NCBI RefSeq assembly: GCF_002104995.1
Contig: NW_024468249.1
Location: 1,736,001-1,800,000, forward strand
Reading direction: 5' to 3'
Length of the DNA: 64,000 bases
Source: Linderina pennispora
Taxonomy: Eukaryota > Kickxellomycota > Kickxellomycetes > Kickxellales > Kickxellaceae
Each line of letters starts with the position of its first letter. Position 1 is the first letter of the stretch. Under the pieces are notes generated by a model, which worked only from the letters and a program-made list of their open reading frames with translations, searched no databases and was not told where the DNA came from. Positions 41,018-51,766 of this stretch are shown one piece after another. Both the position numbers and the translations under genes were made by a program.

Positions 41018-43804
41018 ATGTTTGGGAATTTCCTGACACTCCTCGGCGTAAGCGGCGACAGTGAGCCTGACAAACCACAGGCAACGCAGAACACGCCCGA
41101 GGACCAGCGACGAGAGAGTGACCGCAGAAGGGACTTAATTCTCCAGCTTGCGACGTACCTAAGCGCAGTTAAAGTAAAAAGCAGCACACAGAAGCGAATA
41201 GTCGAGTCGGTGCGTCAGGTCTCGGAAGTGGTCATTTGGAGCGACCGGCGAAATCCAGAGCTGCTGAGCTATGTCGTTGAAGTCAACCTGCACCGTGCGC
41301 TCCTCCGGCTATTGCAGGACAGAAGGGGCGGGAATGCGTCGGTGGCCGTGGCAGTGCAGGTTCTGCAGACGCTGAGCATTATCTTGGACGGTATCACCGA
41401 GAGCCGCTTCCTGTACTCGCTCTTTTCCAACAACTTTGTCAACGAGCTAATAGCTGCGCCGGTGGACCTGGAGAACGACGAGATTCTGGCCTACTACGTG
41501 GCATTCCTAAAGGCGCTGTCGTTGAAGCTGACGACCGACACTATACATTTCTTTTTCAACGAACGGCTGGACGACTTCCCGCTGTATACCACGGCCATCT
41601 CGCTGTTTGACCACCCGGATTCGATGGTGCGTGTGGCCGTGCGAGCCATCACCCTGAATGTGTTTCGCATCAACGACCAGGATGCACTCGAGTTCATCCT
41701 GAGCGCACCAGCCTGCGCGCATTTCTGGCAGATGATTATGCGCGCTCTCAAGGACTGCTACGATGACGCCTTCCGGATTCTCGTTGACATGCCAACTGTC
41801 ACTCCACGCCTGCAGACAGCCCCCATAGCCACCTCGGTTGTCGACAACAGGATGTCCGAGATCCAGGAATGGGCGGCTGTGGACCAGATTTTGGAGAACC
41901 ACATGGGCCTGCTGTCGTACATGAACGACATCTATGGCTTGGGTGTCGAGCGGATAAACCAGCGGATAACGTCCAGAATTCCTCGACCGCATATTGATAC
42001 GGACATTTGTGCACGTCATTGAGATTGGGTGGCGGGCAGGGGCCAGTCCTGAGGAAGCCCTGTTTATGCAAGTGGTGACCCTGTTCCTGTCGCACTTTTT
42101 TGCCATTATCAAGTACTCGCCGCTGCTTGTCGATACCATCAATGCTCTGTTTGTCGAGCAGGTGGCACACCCGTCTGACGATAGCAACGCAATGGGAGGA
42201 GGAGGAGGACGCAGAAATGGAAGAGCCGACGCATCTTGTGCACCCGTTTACGCCATCACCCTTTGAAGCATCCCGTACGCTGATGCCGTGGATGTGTGTG
42301 GCATTGGAAATTTTGCATAACAAGGCAATTGGCCCAACAGTCCTGGTTCGGTCGGTTTTGACACCACGCCGGATGCTACGCACGCGGGCCCTGCTGGACT
42401 CGCTGACCGGACGGCCGGCGGTAGCCGATTGCCGCAGCTCATCGGGTGGATCCGCGCTAAGTGTTTTGCCATCCTATCGCCAACGCTACCTCAGTTATGT
42501 CTACCAGCGACGGCCTGACCAGCGATGGTGCATTGTCCGCCGCCGCCAGCACATACTCAGGCGATCATCACAGCACTGGTACAGATTCTGATCCGAGTCG
42601 CCGCCCTCGCACAACTGGGCAACCATTTCGCTAGCTGCCCTTTTGCTCATCCCAGCTGGCGGCTGGCCCACGCAGCCGGATCATACTGGATGGCAGTCTG
42701 TCGGAGGAGCTGACGCAAGCGCAGGCCAAGCACTCGGCAGAGATCCGCGCCATGCTGCTATCTGCCGACGAGCCGCCGACCAGCATCGGCGACGTTATGA
42801 GCAACGCCGTCATTGCATGCGGGTCGTGGAAAGGCACTTGTGAAGTGTCTGGTCGATGTGGCGAACAGCAATGCCGAGACCTTGCGGAACAAGATCGAGT
42901 CCGAGAGCAGGCACATATTTTCGCTCGACCAGGCTTCGCCAGCGCATCGCCGACTACTACAACAGGACTGCAGTCGCCGCAGATCAAAGCACACATGGCG
43001 CCAAAGAACCGTCGGTCATCAGCATCCTCATCAACATTTAATCCGCCGCCTCCACCATTGCCGCCGCGGATATCGCTGTCGTCATCGCGCACGTCTCTGG
43101 CAACTGCTCCATCGCCGTTTGATAGCGAGACGCCGCAGGATACGGCATTGTTGGCTGCCATATACCAGGCACATTATCTGAGACGGCTGGCTATATCGAC
43201 AAGCAGGGAGAGTGGTGGCAAGGCGCCACCACCCAGTAACTACTCTGGCGACTTGATGGCATGGCTGGGAAAGGAGGCTGGGGTGAGACCTGCAGATGGT
43301 GTATCGGCGACGGTTGTTGACAATTTAGCCAAGCGCGCGCTGCCAAAAGGCACGCTAAGGCTGGGGTTCTCTGCACACGTTGCCTGTAATAGCGGCCACC
43401 TACTTGTATATCACCAGGATGAGGCCACGCCTGAGCTCGTGTGGCCGCTGGCCGATGTGGCCATAGTCACCATCGACATGTCCTGTGAATCGACGCTCCC
43501 CTCGTTGCGAATAGTTGATACCGAGTTTCCAGACTTTTTCTTTGCGGCACGGCCCAAGCAGCTAGGCGGCATCAACGTTAATGCAGGCACACCAACGACG
43601 TTTGCTGGTGGCCGTAGACGCGGCGACTCGCATAGACCAAAGCTGCTGCCATACTCGTATGTCAGTCCGCGCCAAGGGCTGGATATCTCGATGAAGTTTG
43701 CTGACAAGACATTGCTGGACGCCACGGCAAGCATGCTGCGCAAGGGCGTACTGGAGTCGCGGAAGCTGCTGGCTGGTATATATCTAAATCACTCTGTAAT
43801 TTGA
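41018..43804 (+). CDS. CLEC16A/TT9-family FPL-domain protein (frame-broken)
   Basis: Endosomal/lysosomal membrane-trafficking and mitophagy regulator (human CLEC16A, fly ema, worm gop-1). The N-terminal FPL domain is intact from MFGNFLTLLGVSG to about residue 320: RNPELLSYVVEVNLHRALLR, VQVLQTLSIILDGI, LFSNNFVNELIAAP, YVAFLKALSLKLTTDT and FFNERLDDFPLYTTAISLF are signature sequences. After 41960 the frame shifts repeatedly (about 41985, 42190, 42560, 42690, 42840, 42930, 43010). The last 250 residues (43040-43804) are again open and include LLAAIYQAHYLRRLA and a C-terminal SYVSPRQGLDISMKFADKTL. About 925 residues when joined. The domain call is firm; the middle needs clean sequence. Its stop is 59 bases from that of the SMG6-like gene. 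Confidence 0.85.
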
Positions 43805-43863
43805 AGCACATCACCGTCGTTTTTTTTTGGCTGCGGAATGTTAAATACAGTTTCAAGATGCTG

Positions 43864-45981
43864 CTAGAGTGCCCGAATAAACCTTTGAATATCTTTCAAA
43901 TCCCCAATGTGCATGTCGCGGCCATACAGCATCGCCGCCTTGATCCGCATGTTGCAGTCGTTGGTCACCAGCGCTACGTCTGGTTTGAAGTTCCCGCATG
44001 TCTCGATAATCGTGTCATCCATGCTTTTTCCCTGGATCCTGGCCTCGGGCGGAGCGTTCAAGTTGAACTGCTGGCCTCTACGTGTGCAGATCTGCAGCAG
44101 TCCAGATTCGCCATCCCTCCGCTGCACCCGGCAGACAAACTCCAGTGCTTTGCCGGCTGGCCCACACACCTCGTCCTTGCCCTTGCTCAAGAGCCCACGG
44201 AGCTCGGCCACCACAGCTGCAGGCACAATGACCTGCCATCCAAGGCACAGCATCTGCTCGATCTCCTCCAGGCCCTCGATAAAGCAGTTTGTATCGAACA
44301 CGAATCGGCAGTCACTGGTGGCACCACTAAATGGCCCAGTGGCAGGCACGTGCTTCTTAGCGCCTGGCAGGCCGCTGCTGGCCGCCGCATTGCTGGCCGC
44401 CTCTTGGGCGTTTGCCTGGCGTAGGAGCGCCTCGGCAATCTCAAATCCACCCTGCTGCTCCTTGTAGTTGACATACAACACCTTGGCATCAACGAGTCGC
44501 TTGGCAAGCGCCAGCAAACGCAGCTGACGCAGACACGCATGTGTCACATCCTCTTTGACATTGGAAGAGATGGCGTGGAATGGCTTGATCCAGCGGATCC
44601 CCTGCAGGGCCAGGTCCTCGGGCAGCCCCTGCACGAGCACGTTGCCCATGGATTCAACCGTGATACCGCTCTCTGCAGCCGATGCATCCAGTAGCATGTT
44701 CATTGCAGCAACAAAATCAGCGACCAGAGTGCTGGCCTGTGCTAGTCGGAAATCCAGTGCACAGCACACCATCGACTCGATCGTCCCATGTGCTGGCCGG
44801 TCCATATAGAGAAGGAACGCCGAAATGTACGTCATTGCAAACCGAGTCTGGCTTGCCTTGGCCGCAGAGGTGTCGTGGAATCCGTCAATAAACAGGCGGA
44901 TACAGAGATGAAGGGTCTGGATCAGCATGTGCATCGCGCACTGGCATTCGTCAGCGATGGGCGCGAATGGCTTGGTACCGCACTTTCTGTACTGGTGAAC
45001 AGCGGATAGGTCCAGGATGGCTATGCGAGTGCCGAGCTTGACCGACGATGGGCTGGCAATGCGCGCTTTGAGCAGCGGCAGATACGCGTATGTGAGCCAC
45101 TTGTTAAACCTGTCGATGTCGGGTTTGGTGTATATCATCGAGTGCATGTATAGGCAGGTATGCTGCCAGCAGACATCCAGATCAGCCTCGTCCTTGCTGC
45201 TGATAGCAAAATGCACCCAGTTGGGAACCCGGCCGTCGGGGAAGTCCATGTTTTGGTAGCCCAGGCTACTGACGCGATTGCGCAGCACTTTCTCGGAAGC
45301 ACCAAAGCACATGAGCGCCGCTTCGCGCGAGGGCATAAACGGGCGATTGGCATTGAGGGCGCGGCAGCTGTAATAAAAACTCAGCAACAGCGACTTGCTA
45401 CGGTACAGTACGGCAATGATATGGTACGGCTTGCCATCGTGCGGATTAACCCGGCACGCTGCCCGGTAGCAGTCCAATGCGCGCGCCCACGCCTTATCGA
45501 TATCGCCCATCTGGTAGTCGACCTGGTATCGGTGGAGGTCGCCCATGTACTTGCAGCACTTTGCCAGTGCATCCCCAGCTAGAGCCACCCGCATGCCGCT
45601 GAACATTCTCAAACACTTGCGCAGCTGCATCTCGAAACAAGCACATGTCATGTCTGCCTGTGCGTTTGGCGGGCCACGTGCGTCGGGGATGTACCGGAGC
45701 TGGCCCAGTGACTCACGAAAGAGCTCGACAATCGGGTATGCGCCCCGGTGCCAGGCACGGGTGACCATGTCGACGGGGTCGGTGCCAGACATGCCGTCGT
45801 GGATCATTGCATGGGCAAGCGTCAGCTCCTTGGCGTATTTCTGTGTCTGCTGGGCCCAGAACTGCTCTACCTGGGCAGCATCAGTGAGTCCCTTGAGCGC
45901 TAACTTGTTTACTCTATACTTTTTGGCACTATTCTCGGATGCGGCTTGGGCTGGCTGCGACACAGAAACAGCGGATGACAT
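43864..45981 (-). CDS. EST1/SMG6-like PIN-domain endonuclease
   Basis: 705 residues, unbroken, start MSSAVSVSQPAQAAS. The N-terminal two thirds form the 14-3-3-like/TPR region of EST1/SMG5-7 proteins: MGDLHRYQVDY, WARALDCYRAACRVNPHDGK and HIIAVLYRSKSLLLSFYYSCRAL carry the phosphopeptide-binding signature. The C-terminal PIN domain starts FVFDTNCFIEGLEEIEQML (Asp of the active site). It continues VIVPAAVVAELRGL, MDDTIIETC and LVTNDCNMRIKA, so all expected acidic residues are present and it should be an active nuclease, unlike SMG5. Roles by homology: cutting nonsense mRNAs and possibly telomere work. It diverges from the HDDC2 gene with 265 bases between starts. Confidence 0.93.
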   Translation of the reverse strand: MSSAVSVSQPAQAASENSAKKYRVNKLALKGLTDAAQVEQFWAQQTQKYAKELTLAHAMIHDGMSGTDPVDMVTRAWHRGAYPIVELFRESLGQLRYIPDARGPPNAQADMTCACFEMQLRKCLRMFSGMRVALAGDALAKCCKYMGDLHRYQVDYQMGDIDKAWARALDCYRAACRVNPHDGKPYHIIAVLYRSKSLLLSFYYSCRALNANRPFMPSREAALMCFGASEKVLRNRVSSLGYQNMDFPDGRVPNWVHFAISSKDEADLDVCWQHTCLYMHSMIYTKPDIDRFNKWLTYAYLPLLKARIASPSSVKLGTRIAILDLSAVHQYRKCGTKPFAPIADECQCAMHMLIQTLHLCIRLFIDGFHDTSAAKASQTRFAMTYISAFLLYMDRPAHGTIESMVCCALDFRLAQASTLVADFVAAMNMLLDASAAESGITVESMGNVLVQGLPEDLALQGIRWIKPFHAISSNVKEDVTHACLRQLRLLALAKRLVDAKVLYVNYKEQQGGFEIAEALLRQANAQEAASNAAASSGLPGAKKHVPATGPFSGATSDCRFVFDTNCFIEGLEEIEQMLCLGWQVIVPAAVVAELRGLLSKGKDEVCGPAGKALEFVCRVQRRDGESGLLQICTRRGQQFNLNAPPEARIQGKSMDDTIIETCGNFKPDVALVTNDCNMRIKAAMLYGRDMHIGDLKDIQRFIRAL

Positions 45982-46246
45982 TGTAGCATACTCGCGGAAA
46001 CAGCAAGGCTAGGGAAGGTTGTGCATGTAGAGGACTTTAGGGCTACTTTATGACAAAAGACTAAACGAGAGGAGAAGAGGAAAAGGCCAGAGTAGCAGCA
46101 GCAGCAGTGAGCGAAAGAAATCCAATAATTTCCAAGCTTCCTCTTTGTGCCAAAAGGCTATTCTAAGAAAAGTCTGAGCACGCCCGCATTGTTCAGGCTT
46201 TTCTGTTTCCTCCATATACCAAATCCACAGTTCTGCATTCACAGCC

Positions 46247-46816
46247 ATGAGCTCGTCGGCCAGCAGTGTCATCGACTTTCTTCACATCGTCGAGCGTCTA
46301 AAGCGCACCAAGCGCACGGGATGGATCAACAACGGGGTTTCGGGACCCGAGTCAATCGCCGACCACATGTACCGCATGGGCATAATGGCGATGCTCATCG
46401 AGGACCCGTCGCTGGACAGAACGCGGTGCATCAAGATGGCCATCGTGCACGACCTGGCTGAGGCCCTGGTCGGCGACATCACGCCCTACGACGGAGTCAG
46501 CAAGGAGAAGAAGCGTGAGATGGAGCTGGATGGCATGAGGCAGATCTCGCGCACCTTGGGCGACTCGGCATACGCACAAGAGATCGCGGATCTGTGGCTC
46601 GAGTACGAGAACGACGAGACCAGCGAGGCGCACCTGGTGCATGATCTCGATAAATGCGAAATGATTGTGCAGGCGCTGGAATACGAAAAGTCGGATGCAA
46701 AGGACCTCGAGTCGTTCTTCGCTTCGACAAGAGGCATCTTCAGGCACCCGCAGGTGCAGTCGTGGGTCGAGGAAATCTACAAGCGTCGTAGCGCAGCCTG
46801 TGAAGAAATAAAATAA
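46247..46816 (+). CDS. HDDC2/YfbR-like 5'-deoxynucleotidase, HD domain
   Basis: 189 residues, unbroken. Dephosphorylates deoxyribonucleoside 5'-monophosphates (yeast YBR242W/YGL101W, human HDDC2). HD-domain metal ligands: His in ADHMYRMG, the His-Asp pair in KMAIVHDLAEALVGDITP, and Asp in HLVHDLDKCEMIVQALEYE. The opening SVIDFLHIVERLKRTKRTGW is a family hallmark. The stop TAA overlaps an AATAAA poly(A) signal (46812-46817). It converges on the Pth2 gene, 20 bases between stops. Confidence 0.94.
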   Translation: MSSSASSVIDFLHIVERLKRTKRTGWINNGVSGPESIADHMYRMGIMAMLIEDPSLDRTRCIKMAIVHDLAEALVGDITPYDGVSKEKKREMELDGMRQISRTLGDSAYAQEIADLWLEYENDETSEAHLVHDLDKCEMIVQALEYEKSDAKDLESFFASTRGIFRHPQVQSWVEEIYKRRSAACEEIK

Positions 46817-46817
46817 A
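46812..46817 (+). terminator. Poly(A) signal overlapping the HDDC2 stop codon
   Basis: AATAAA spans the TAA stop at 46814-46816. A second AATAAA lies at 46807-46812, inside the last codons. Confidence 0.45.
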
Positions 46818-46824
46818 AGCAGTA

Positions 46825-46830
46825 TTTATT
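46825..46830 (-). terminator. Poly(A) signal of the Pth2 gene
   Basis: AATAAA on the minus strand starts six bases beyond the Pth2 stop (46837-46839), back-to-back with the HDDC2 signal on the other strand. Confidence 0.5.
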
Positions 46831-46836
46831 TGTCTA

Positions 46837-47370
46837 TCAATAGAGCTTCAAGTGGCCTGAGACCTTGTCGACCAGGCTGATCGGTCCTGGTCCGATGCCC
46901 AGCACGGTCCGCGATCCAGAGGCAATCTGGGTCCGTCCAGCATCGCAGATGGACTGGGCCACCAGACCAAGGCTCGCCGCCCTCCGCTGCAGCTCCAGCA
47001 TCTCCTCCTCGCTGTTGACCTTGAGTGTGACTTTGGCCTGCCCTGTGTATTCCCATGCCTTCAGCACCGCCGGGCTCTGCTTCAATGCGCGCTTGTAGCA
47101 TCCAAGCGCGGCATGCGCGCATTGCGCAGCCACCTTGCCCTTGGTCATCCCGAGATCGGTGCGGACAATGAGTACGAGCTTGGTGTCCTCGCCAAACGCG
47201 GGCTCGACCTGCTTTTGCTTGGGCTTCTTCTGGGCAGCAGCGGTGGTGTGCAGGGCCCTGGCGCCGTAGCGGGCAAGGAAGCGGCCGGCGATAAAAGTGG
47301 TGCTGCCGAAGAGCAGTACTTGCCAGAGCGGCAGCTTTGTCGTGAGCGCAGACATGACACCGTCGGACAT
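46837..47370 (-). CDS. PTH2: Peptidyl-tRNA hydrolase 2 (Pth2/Bit1)
   Basis: 177 residues, unbroken. Recycles tRNA from dropped-off peptidyl-tRNA, archaeal-type fold. The N-terminal hydrophobic segment LWQVLLFGSTTFIAGRFLA is a membrane or mitochondrial anchor, as in Bit1. The catalytic domain reads KLVLIVRTDLGMTKGKVAAQ, CAHAALGCYKRA, WEYTGQAKVTLKV, ICDAGRTQIASGSRTVLGIG (nearly invariant in the family) and ISLVDKVSGHLKLY at the end. The start at 47370 is the only ATG that includes the anchor. Confidence 0.95.
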   Translation of the reverse strand: MSDGVMSALTTKLPLWQVLLFGSTTFIAGRFLARYGARALHTTAAAQKKPKQKQVEPAFGEDTKLVLIVRTDLGMTKGKVAAQCAHAALGCYKRALKQSPAVLKAWEYTGQAKVTLKVNSEEEMLELQRRAASLGLVAQSICDAGRTQIASGSRTVLGIGPGPISLVDKVSGHLKLY

Positions 47371-47498
47371 TATCAGAGGCTGATGGAAAGAGAAGGGATG
47401 TTCGGAGCTGCCACACGAATCGCGCTGCGGCTCAGCCAGACATTGGCCCAGGACTCTTGCGCCAGTGTATTTTGGGCTACCAAATATGCATTTTTTTA

Positions 47499-48692
47499 TT
47501 ACAGCAGATCGGTGACATTCACTGGCATCTCGTCGATTTGTGTGCCGTAGTATTGCTCAATATCCCGCAGCACCTTGATGTCGTCGTTGGTGACAAAGTT
47601 GATGGCTACGCCCTTGCGGCCAAAGCGCCCAGACCGACCAATTCTGTGGATGTAGTTTTCGCGATCTGTGCCCATGTCGTAGTTGATGACCAGCGAGACC
47701 TGCTGCACGTCGATGCCACGAGCCCAGATATCGGTGGTGATCAGAACGCGGGACGTGCCCTGCCGGAACTTTGTCATAATGGCGTCGCGCTCCTTCTGCA
47801 GCATCTCGCCGTGCATCGCCGACACAGTAAAGTTGGCGTCCTCCATCTGCCGCGTCAGCCAGTCGACCTTTGCGCGGGTATTACAGAAGATCACGGCCTG
47901 GGTGATAGTCAGGCTGTCATAGAGGTCGCAGAGCGTCTCAAACTTCCAGTCCTCCTTTTCGACATTGACAAAGAACTGGCTGATGCCCTCGAGCGTCAGC
48001 TCGTCGCGCTTGACCAGAATGCGCATGGGCTCGGTCATAAACTTTTGCGTCAGCTCCAGCACGTCGTGCGGCAGGGTTGCACTCAGCAGAACGACCTGGG
48101 TGGATGGCGGCAGATGGCGGTAGATGTCGTAGATCTGGTCCTTGAATCCGCGGTCCAGCAGCTGGTCGGCCTCGTCCAGCACCAGCATCTTCATGTTGCG
48201 CGCCCTCAGCACGCGCCGCTTCAGCATGTCGTACACTCGGCCGGGCGTGCCCGAAACCACATGCTGGCCGTGCTCCAGCTTCCGGAAGTCCTCACTCATC
48301 TTTGTGCCGCCAATGCACGCATGGCACTGCACGCTCATGTAGTCGCCCAGCGCCTTGACTACGCCCTGCGTCTGCGTCGCCAGCTCACGCGTCGGCGACA
48401 GAACCAGCGCCTGGGTCTCCCGCAGCGACGTGTCGATGCGCTGCAAAATGGAGATGCCCAGGGTGCCGGTTTTGCCTGTGCCCGACTGCGCCTGGGCGAT
48501 GACATCGCGGCCGCTGATGATGGGCATGATGGCCCGCTGCTGGATAGCCGAGGGCCGCTCAAAGTTGTAGGCGTAGATGCCCCGCAGGAGGTCCTCCTTC
48601 AGACCCATGTCGTCAAAGGTCGTCACGACCTTGATGCCCTTGCTTGTCTCAAACTTTACGTCCCTGTCCCGCTTTGCATCGAACTGCGCCAT
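47499..48692 (-). CDS. DEAD-box RNA helicase eIF4A-III (Fal1/DDX48)
   Basis: 397 residues, unbroken. Core of the exon-junction complex and, as yeast Fal1, needed for 18S rRNA maturation. Motifs in order: Q motif ([12 protein letters not shown]), [36 protein letters not shown] in [40 protein letters not shown] and [39 protein letters not shown] and the ending [18 protein letters not shown] separate eIF4A-III from cytoplasmic eIF4A. It diverges from eIF5 across a 457-base gap. Confidence 0.94.
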   Translation of the reverse strand: MAQFDAKRDRDVKFETSKGIKVVTTFDDMGLKEDLLRGIYAYNFERPSAIQQRAIMPIISGRDVIAQAQSGTGKTGTLGISILQRIDTSLRETQALVLSPTRELATQTQGVVKALGDYMSVQCHACIGGTKMSEDFRKLEHGQHVVSGTPGRVYDMLKRRVLRARNMKMLVLDEADQLLDRGFKDQIYDIYRHLPPSTQVVLLSATLPHDVLELTQKFMTEPMRILVKRDELTLEGISQFFVNVEKEDWKFETLCDLYDSLTITQAVIFCNTRAKVDWLTRQMEDANFTVSAMHGEMLQKERDAIMTKFRQGTSRVLITTDIWARGIDVQQVSLVINYDMGTDRENYIHRIGRSGRFGRKGVAINFVTNDDIKVLRDIEQYYGTQIDEMPVNVTDLL

Positions 48693-49149
48693 GGTAGAAA
48701 TTCAAGAGTCCAAGTGTGTGAGAGGGGACAAAAGCCGTTTTCTGCGCGCTGTGTCGACGAACTCGGCCTAAAATTTTTCTGGCTCTGGGCCGCGGGCAGT
48801 ATCCAATCACGGGGCTGGCGGTAATGGCCGTGGACGCATAAAAGCTTTTTTGTTGAGCGAGGCTTTTCCTCTCTGTCAGCCTAGCTAGAAAAATTTTCTT
48901 CACCTTTACGCGAAGAGTCTGCACACGTAACCCAGTCGGCAAGCAATCGGAACCCAACACACCGCTCTTTCTGATTCCCAAACTCGTGTCCTTGAATCAT
49001 TCCACCTTCACTTTGATTTCTTCAACTGTTTCGGCTGCCGCGCGTTCATGCCAAATCTTCTTTACACCACCACCCAGAGAGCAAAAAAGTTCAGGCAAAA
49101 GTGTCAGCATACCCCGCGATTGAGATTCTAAACCCCTCTATCAGTAACC
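48693..49149. promoter_or_regulatory. Divergent promoter, eIF4A-III / eIF5
   Basis: 457 bases between two outward-reading genes for RNA processing and translation. No coding signal. AAAATTTTT words near 48770 and 48890 and T/C-rich patches near 48865 and 49015 are the only features. Co-regulation is possible but not shown. Confidence 0.4.
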
Positions 49150-50300
49150 ATGGCTTCCATCAACATCCGCCGCGACGTCAAGGACTCGTTCTACCGCTAC
49201 AAGATGCCCAAGCTGCAGGGCAAGATTGAGGGCAAGGGCAACGGCATCAAGACAGTGCTGCCCAACATTGCCGAGGTGGCCCGTGCTCTCTCGCGCCCGC
49301 CGGCATACCCGACCAAGTACTTTGGCGGCGAGCTGGGCGCGCAGGTCAAGATCGAGGAGAAGAACGACCGGTACATTGTCAACGGTGCGCACGACGTCAA
49401 CAAGCTGCAGGACCTGCTCGACGGGTTCATTGAGCGGTTCGTGCTGTGCGGCAACTGCAAGAACCCGGAGACTGACCTGATCATCACGCGGGATTCGAGC
49501 ATCATCCGGCAGTGCATGGCATGCGGACAGCGCTCTGATGTGGATATGCGGCACAAGCTTGCCACGTACATCATCAAGAACCCGCCGCCAAAGGACAAGA
49601 AGGGCGGGCAGCACGCGTCGGCGGGAACTTCGTCGGGCAACGGCCACGCTGAGGGTGGCGAGGAGGAGGGCGACCCGACCGAGGAGATGGATCGGCTGGC
49701 GAAGGAGGCGGCAGAGCTCGAGATTGACGACGACGACGAGTGGGAGGTCGACCTGGACACGTCCGCCGAGGCCTGTCGCGCGCCGGCAGAAGGCGCTGGC
49801 TGGCAACTTCACGCAGGGCGACGAGGACGAGGGCGCCGAGGATCCGTACGACCTGCTGGGCGATTACATCAACGCCAAGCCCGAGTCGGACCTCGATATC
49901 TTCAACAAGGCCAAGGAGCTGAATCTCTACAAGAAGCACCGCGCCCTTGTCGTTGTCGTGCAGTGCCTGTTCACCGACCCGGCCACTATTGTCAAGGATG
50001 TCGCCAAGCACGCGACGCTGCTCCGGTCGTTTGGCGACTCGGACAAGCACCAGCGCGCCGTCCTGGGCGGCTTTGAGCGCGTCATCAGCGAGAGCCTCGA
50101 CGCGCTGCTGCCCAAGGTGCAGCCCATTCTGATGGCTCTTTACAACGCCGACGTGATCGAGGAGGAAGCGTTCCTTGAGTGGGGCAAGAAGCCGTCCAAG
50201 AAGTACATCGAGAAGGATGTGGCCAAGAAGATCCACAAGGCTGCGGCCGCATTCCTGCAGTGGCTGGAGGAGGAGGACTCTGACGAAGGAGTCGGAGTAG
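49150..50300 (+). CDS. Translation initiation factor eIF5
   Basis: GTPase-activating protein for eIF2 and scaffold of the scanning complex. The N-terminal domain starts [20 protein letters not shown] and includes the essential Arg (residue 8 or 9 by family alignment), [12 protein letters not shown] and the zinc ribbon [10 protein letters not shown]...CMACG (residues 99-121). An acidic linker follows, then the HEAT (W2) domain, ending with the aromatic/acidic AA boxes [13 protein letters not shown] +1 break near 49775 divides the halves; removing the T in GAGGCCTGTCGC gives [13 protein letters not shown]. Near the end, removing one G (about 50288) gives ...DEESE and the stop at 50298-50300. 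About 380 residues. It converges with STK16, 45 bases apart. Confidence 0.95.
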
Positions 50301-50345
50301 AGGATTTTATTAGCATCACTTTTCTTTTCCTTTCTTCTTTTTGCT

Positions 50346-51455
50346 CTAGCGCTGGTACAGCGAACGAGTCATTGCAATAACCTGATCAATAAACGGCCGC
50401 TTCTGCGGATCCGGTTCCATCATGAAGTCAATGAGCTGCATGAGCCGTGCCGAGTACGGGCTGTCTGCCGGGTATGTGTATTTTGCATTGAGGGCAGGCC
50501 AGTGCAATCGAGGCACCCGGATCCAAGGGGTCCTCGAACGGCGTGCGGTTGAAAGCAAGCGCAAACAGCAGACACCCCAGCGACCACACATCCGTGCGCT
50601 CATCAAACTCGGCCCCGCGCTGCACATCAAACAGCTCTGGCGCACGGTACGGCAGCGAGCAGTTCTCGGCTGCGTCGTCCTGGATTCGCAGCGCATCTGT
50701 GCGTGTCTCGGCCCTGAACCGTGCCGGAGCCAGGCTGCCAAAGTCCATTAGAATCGGCGTCATGTCATCGGCCAGCATGACGTTGGCCAGCTTGATGTCG
50801 CGGTGCGCGTACGAGGCTACAGGGCCATTCGGGACTGTCGGCTCGGCGTCGTCAGCATTGCCTACGGGCGCGTACCCGCCACGCCTGCTTGGCTTCTGCT
50901 GTGGATTCTCCCCGCCAGCCTCCGCTGCCGTGTCCAAGAGCCTCTCTGAGTCGCCGCCGCTCTCCTGCTCCGCCTGCAGCCCTGGCCTGCCCTGGTGCTT
51001 GCCGTAGTTGTGGAGGTACTCGATCCGCATCGCACACGCCGCTGAACACCGCTATTATTTTGTCTTCGGGCCAGCACATCCCCGACGCCCTGCTGTGCTC
51101 GGTCACGTCAAACAGATTCTCCTTGTACAGCGGCAGGACCATGTACACTGTGCGCACCGCCGCCTGCTCGACCAGCGCGTCGACCAGTCCTGATGATGTT
51201 GCGGTGCCGGAACCGCCGGTACGCTGCAATCTCCTGCTGGGCCTTGGCGAACATGTCGGGCGTGTGGCAGTAGATCTTTTTCATTGCGAACTGGGAACCA
51301 CGCTCTGTGTCTGCAACAAGATAGACTGTGCTGAACCCGCCTTCGCCCAGCTGCTGCGAGACGCGGTATGTGTGGCGGCCAATGTCCAGAGTCTGGGTGT
51401 TGGCGCAGCACGTGCCGAGAAATGTGTTGAGTATGGAAAGCAGCGCGTCGGCCAT
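50346..51455 (-). CDS. STK16/Env7-type serine/threonine kinase (frame-broken)
   Basis: Membrane-associated, palmitoylated kinase of the NAK group (human STK16, yeast Env7). The N-terminus MADALLSILNTFLGTCCANT has the vicinal Cys that are acylated in relatives. Kinase motifs: GEGGFSTVYLV (P loop), FAMKKI (Lys), EIAAYRRFRHRNII, HRDIKLANVML (catalytic loop), LMDFGSLAPAR (DFG), YRAPELF and DVWSLGCLLFALAFNRTPFE. Between EYLHNY and HRDIK sits a Gly/Glu/Pro-rich insert of about 55 residues (50820-51010). Four frame breaks are evident: near 51195, 51030, 50490 and 50430. About 365 residues. Its stop is 45 bases from that of eIF5. Confidence 0.85.
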
Positions 51456-51766
51456 GGGTGTTTGTGGAATTCAAGGTCTGGAAGCTTCGGCAAAGAGAAG
51501 AGAGCCGCTGGTCCTGTATGTGGTGGGTGTGACGCGCAACAATGCCATCAGAGGCCAGTCTGAGCCAAGTCCAGGCCACGCAGATCAGCGGGTTATATCA
51601 GCCGATTACCATTCATCTCCCCGTTCGCCGAATAATTTTCGCTTTGAAAAGCCTACGCGCGTTTGCATGCCCAGCTCTGAGCTTTTGTAGGTTTCGCTTT
51701 GCCGTTTTTATATTAAAGTATTCTTTGGTATTATCGCCTCTATTGCACAAACAAAAAACGACCAGA
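51456..51766. promoter_or_regulatory. Divergent promoter, STK16 / RBM26-27-like
   Basis: 311 bases, AT-richer toward the plus side (TTATATTAAAGTATTC near 51708-51723, a possible weak TATA about 45-60 bases before the ATG at 51767). No coding signal. Confidence 0.4.
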
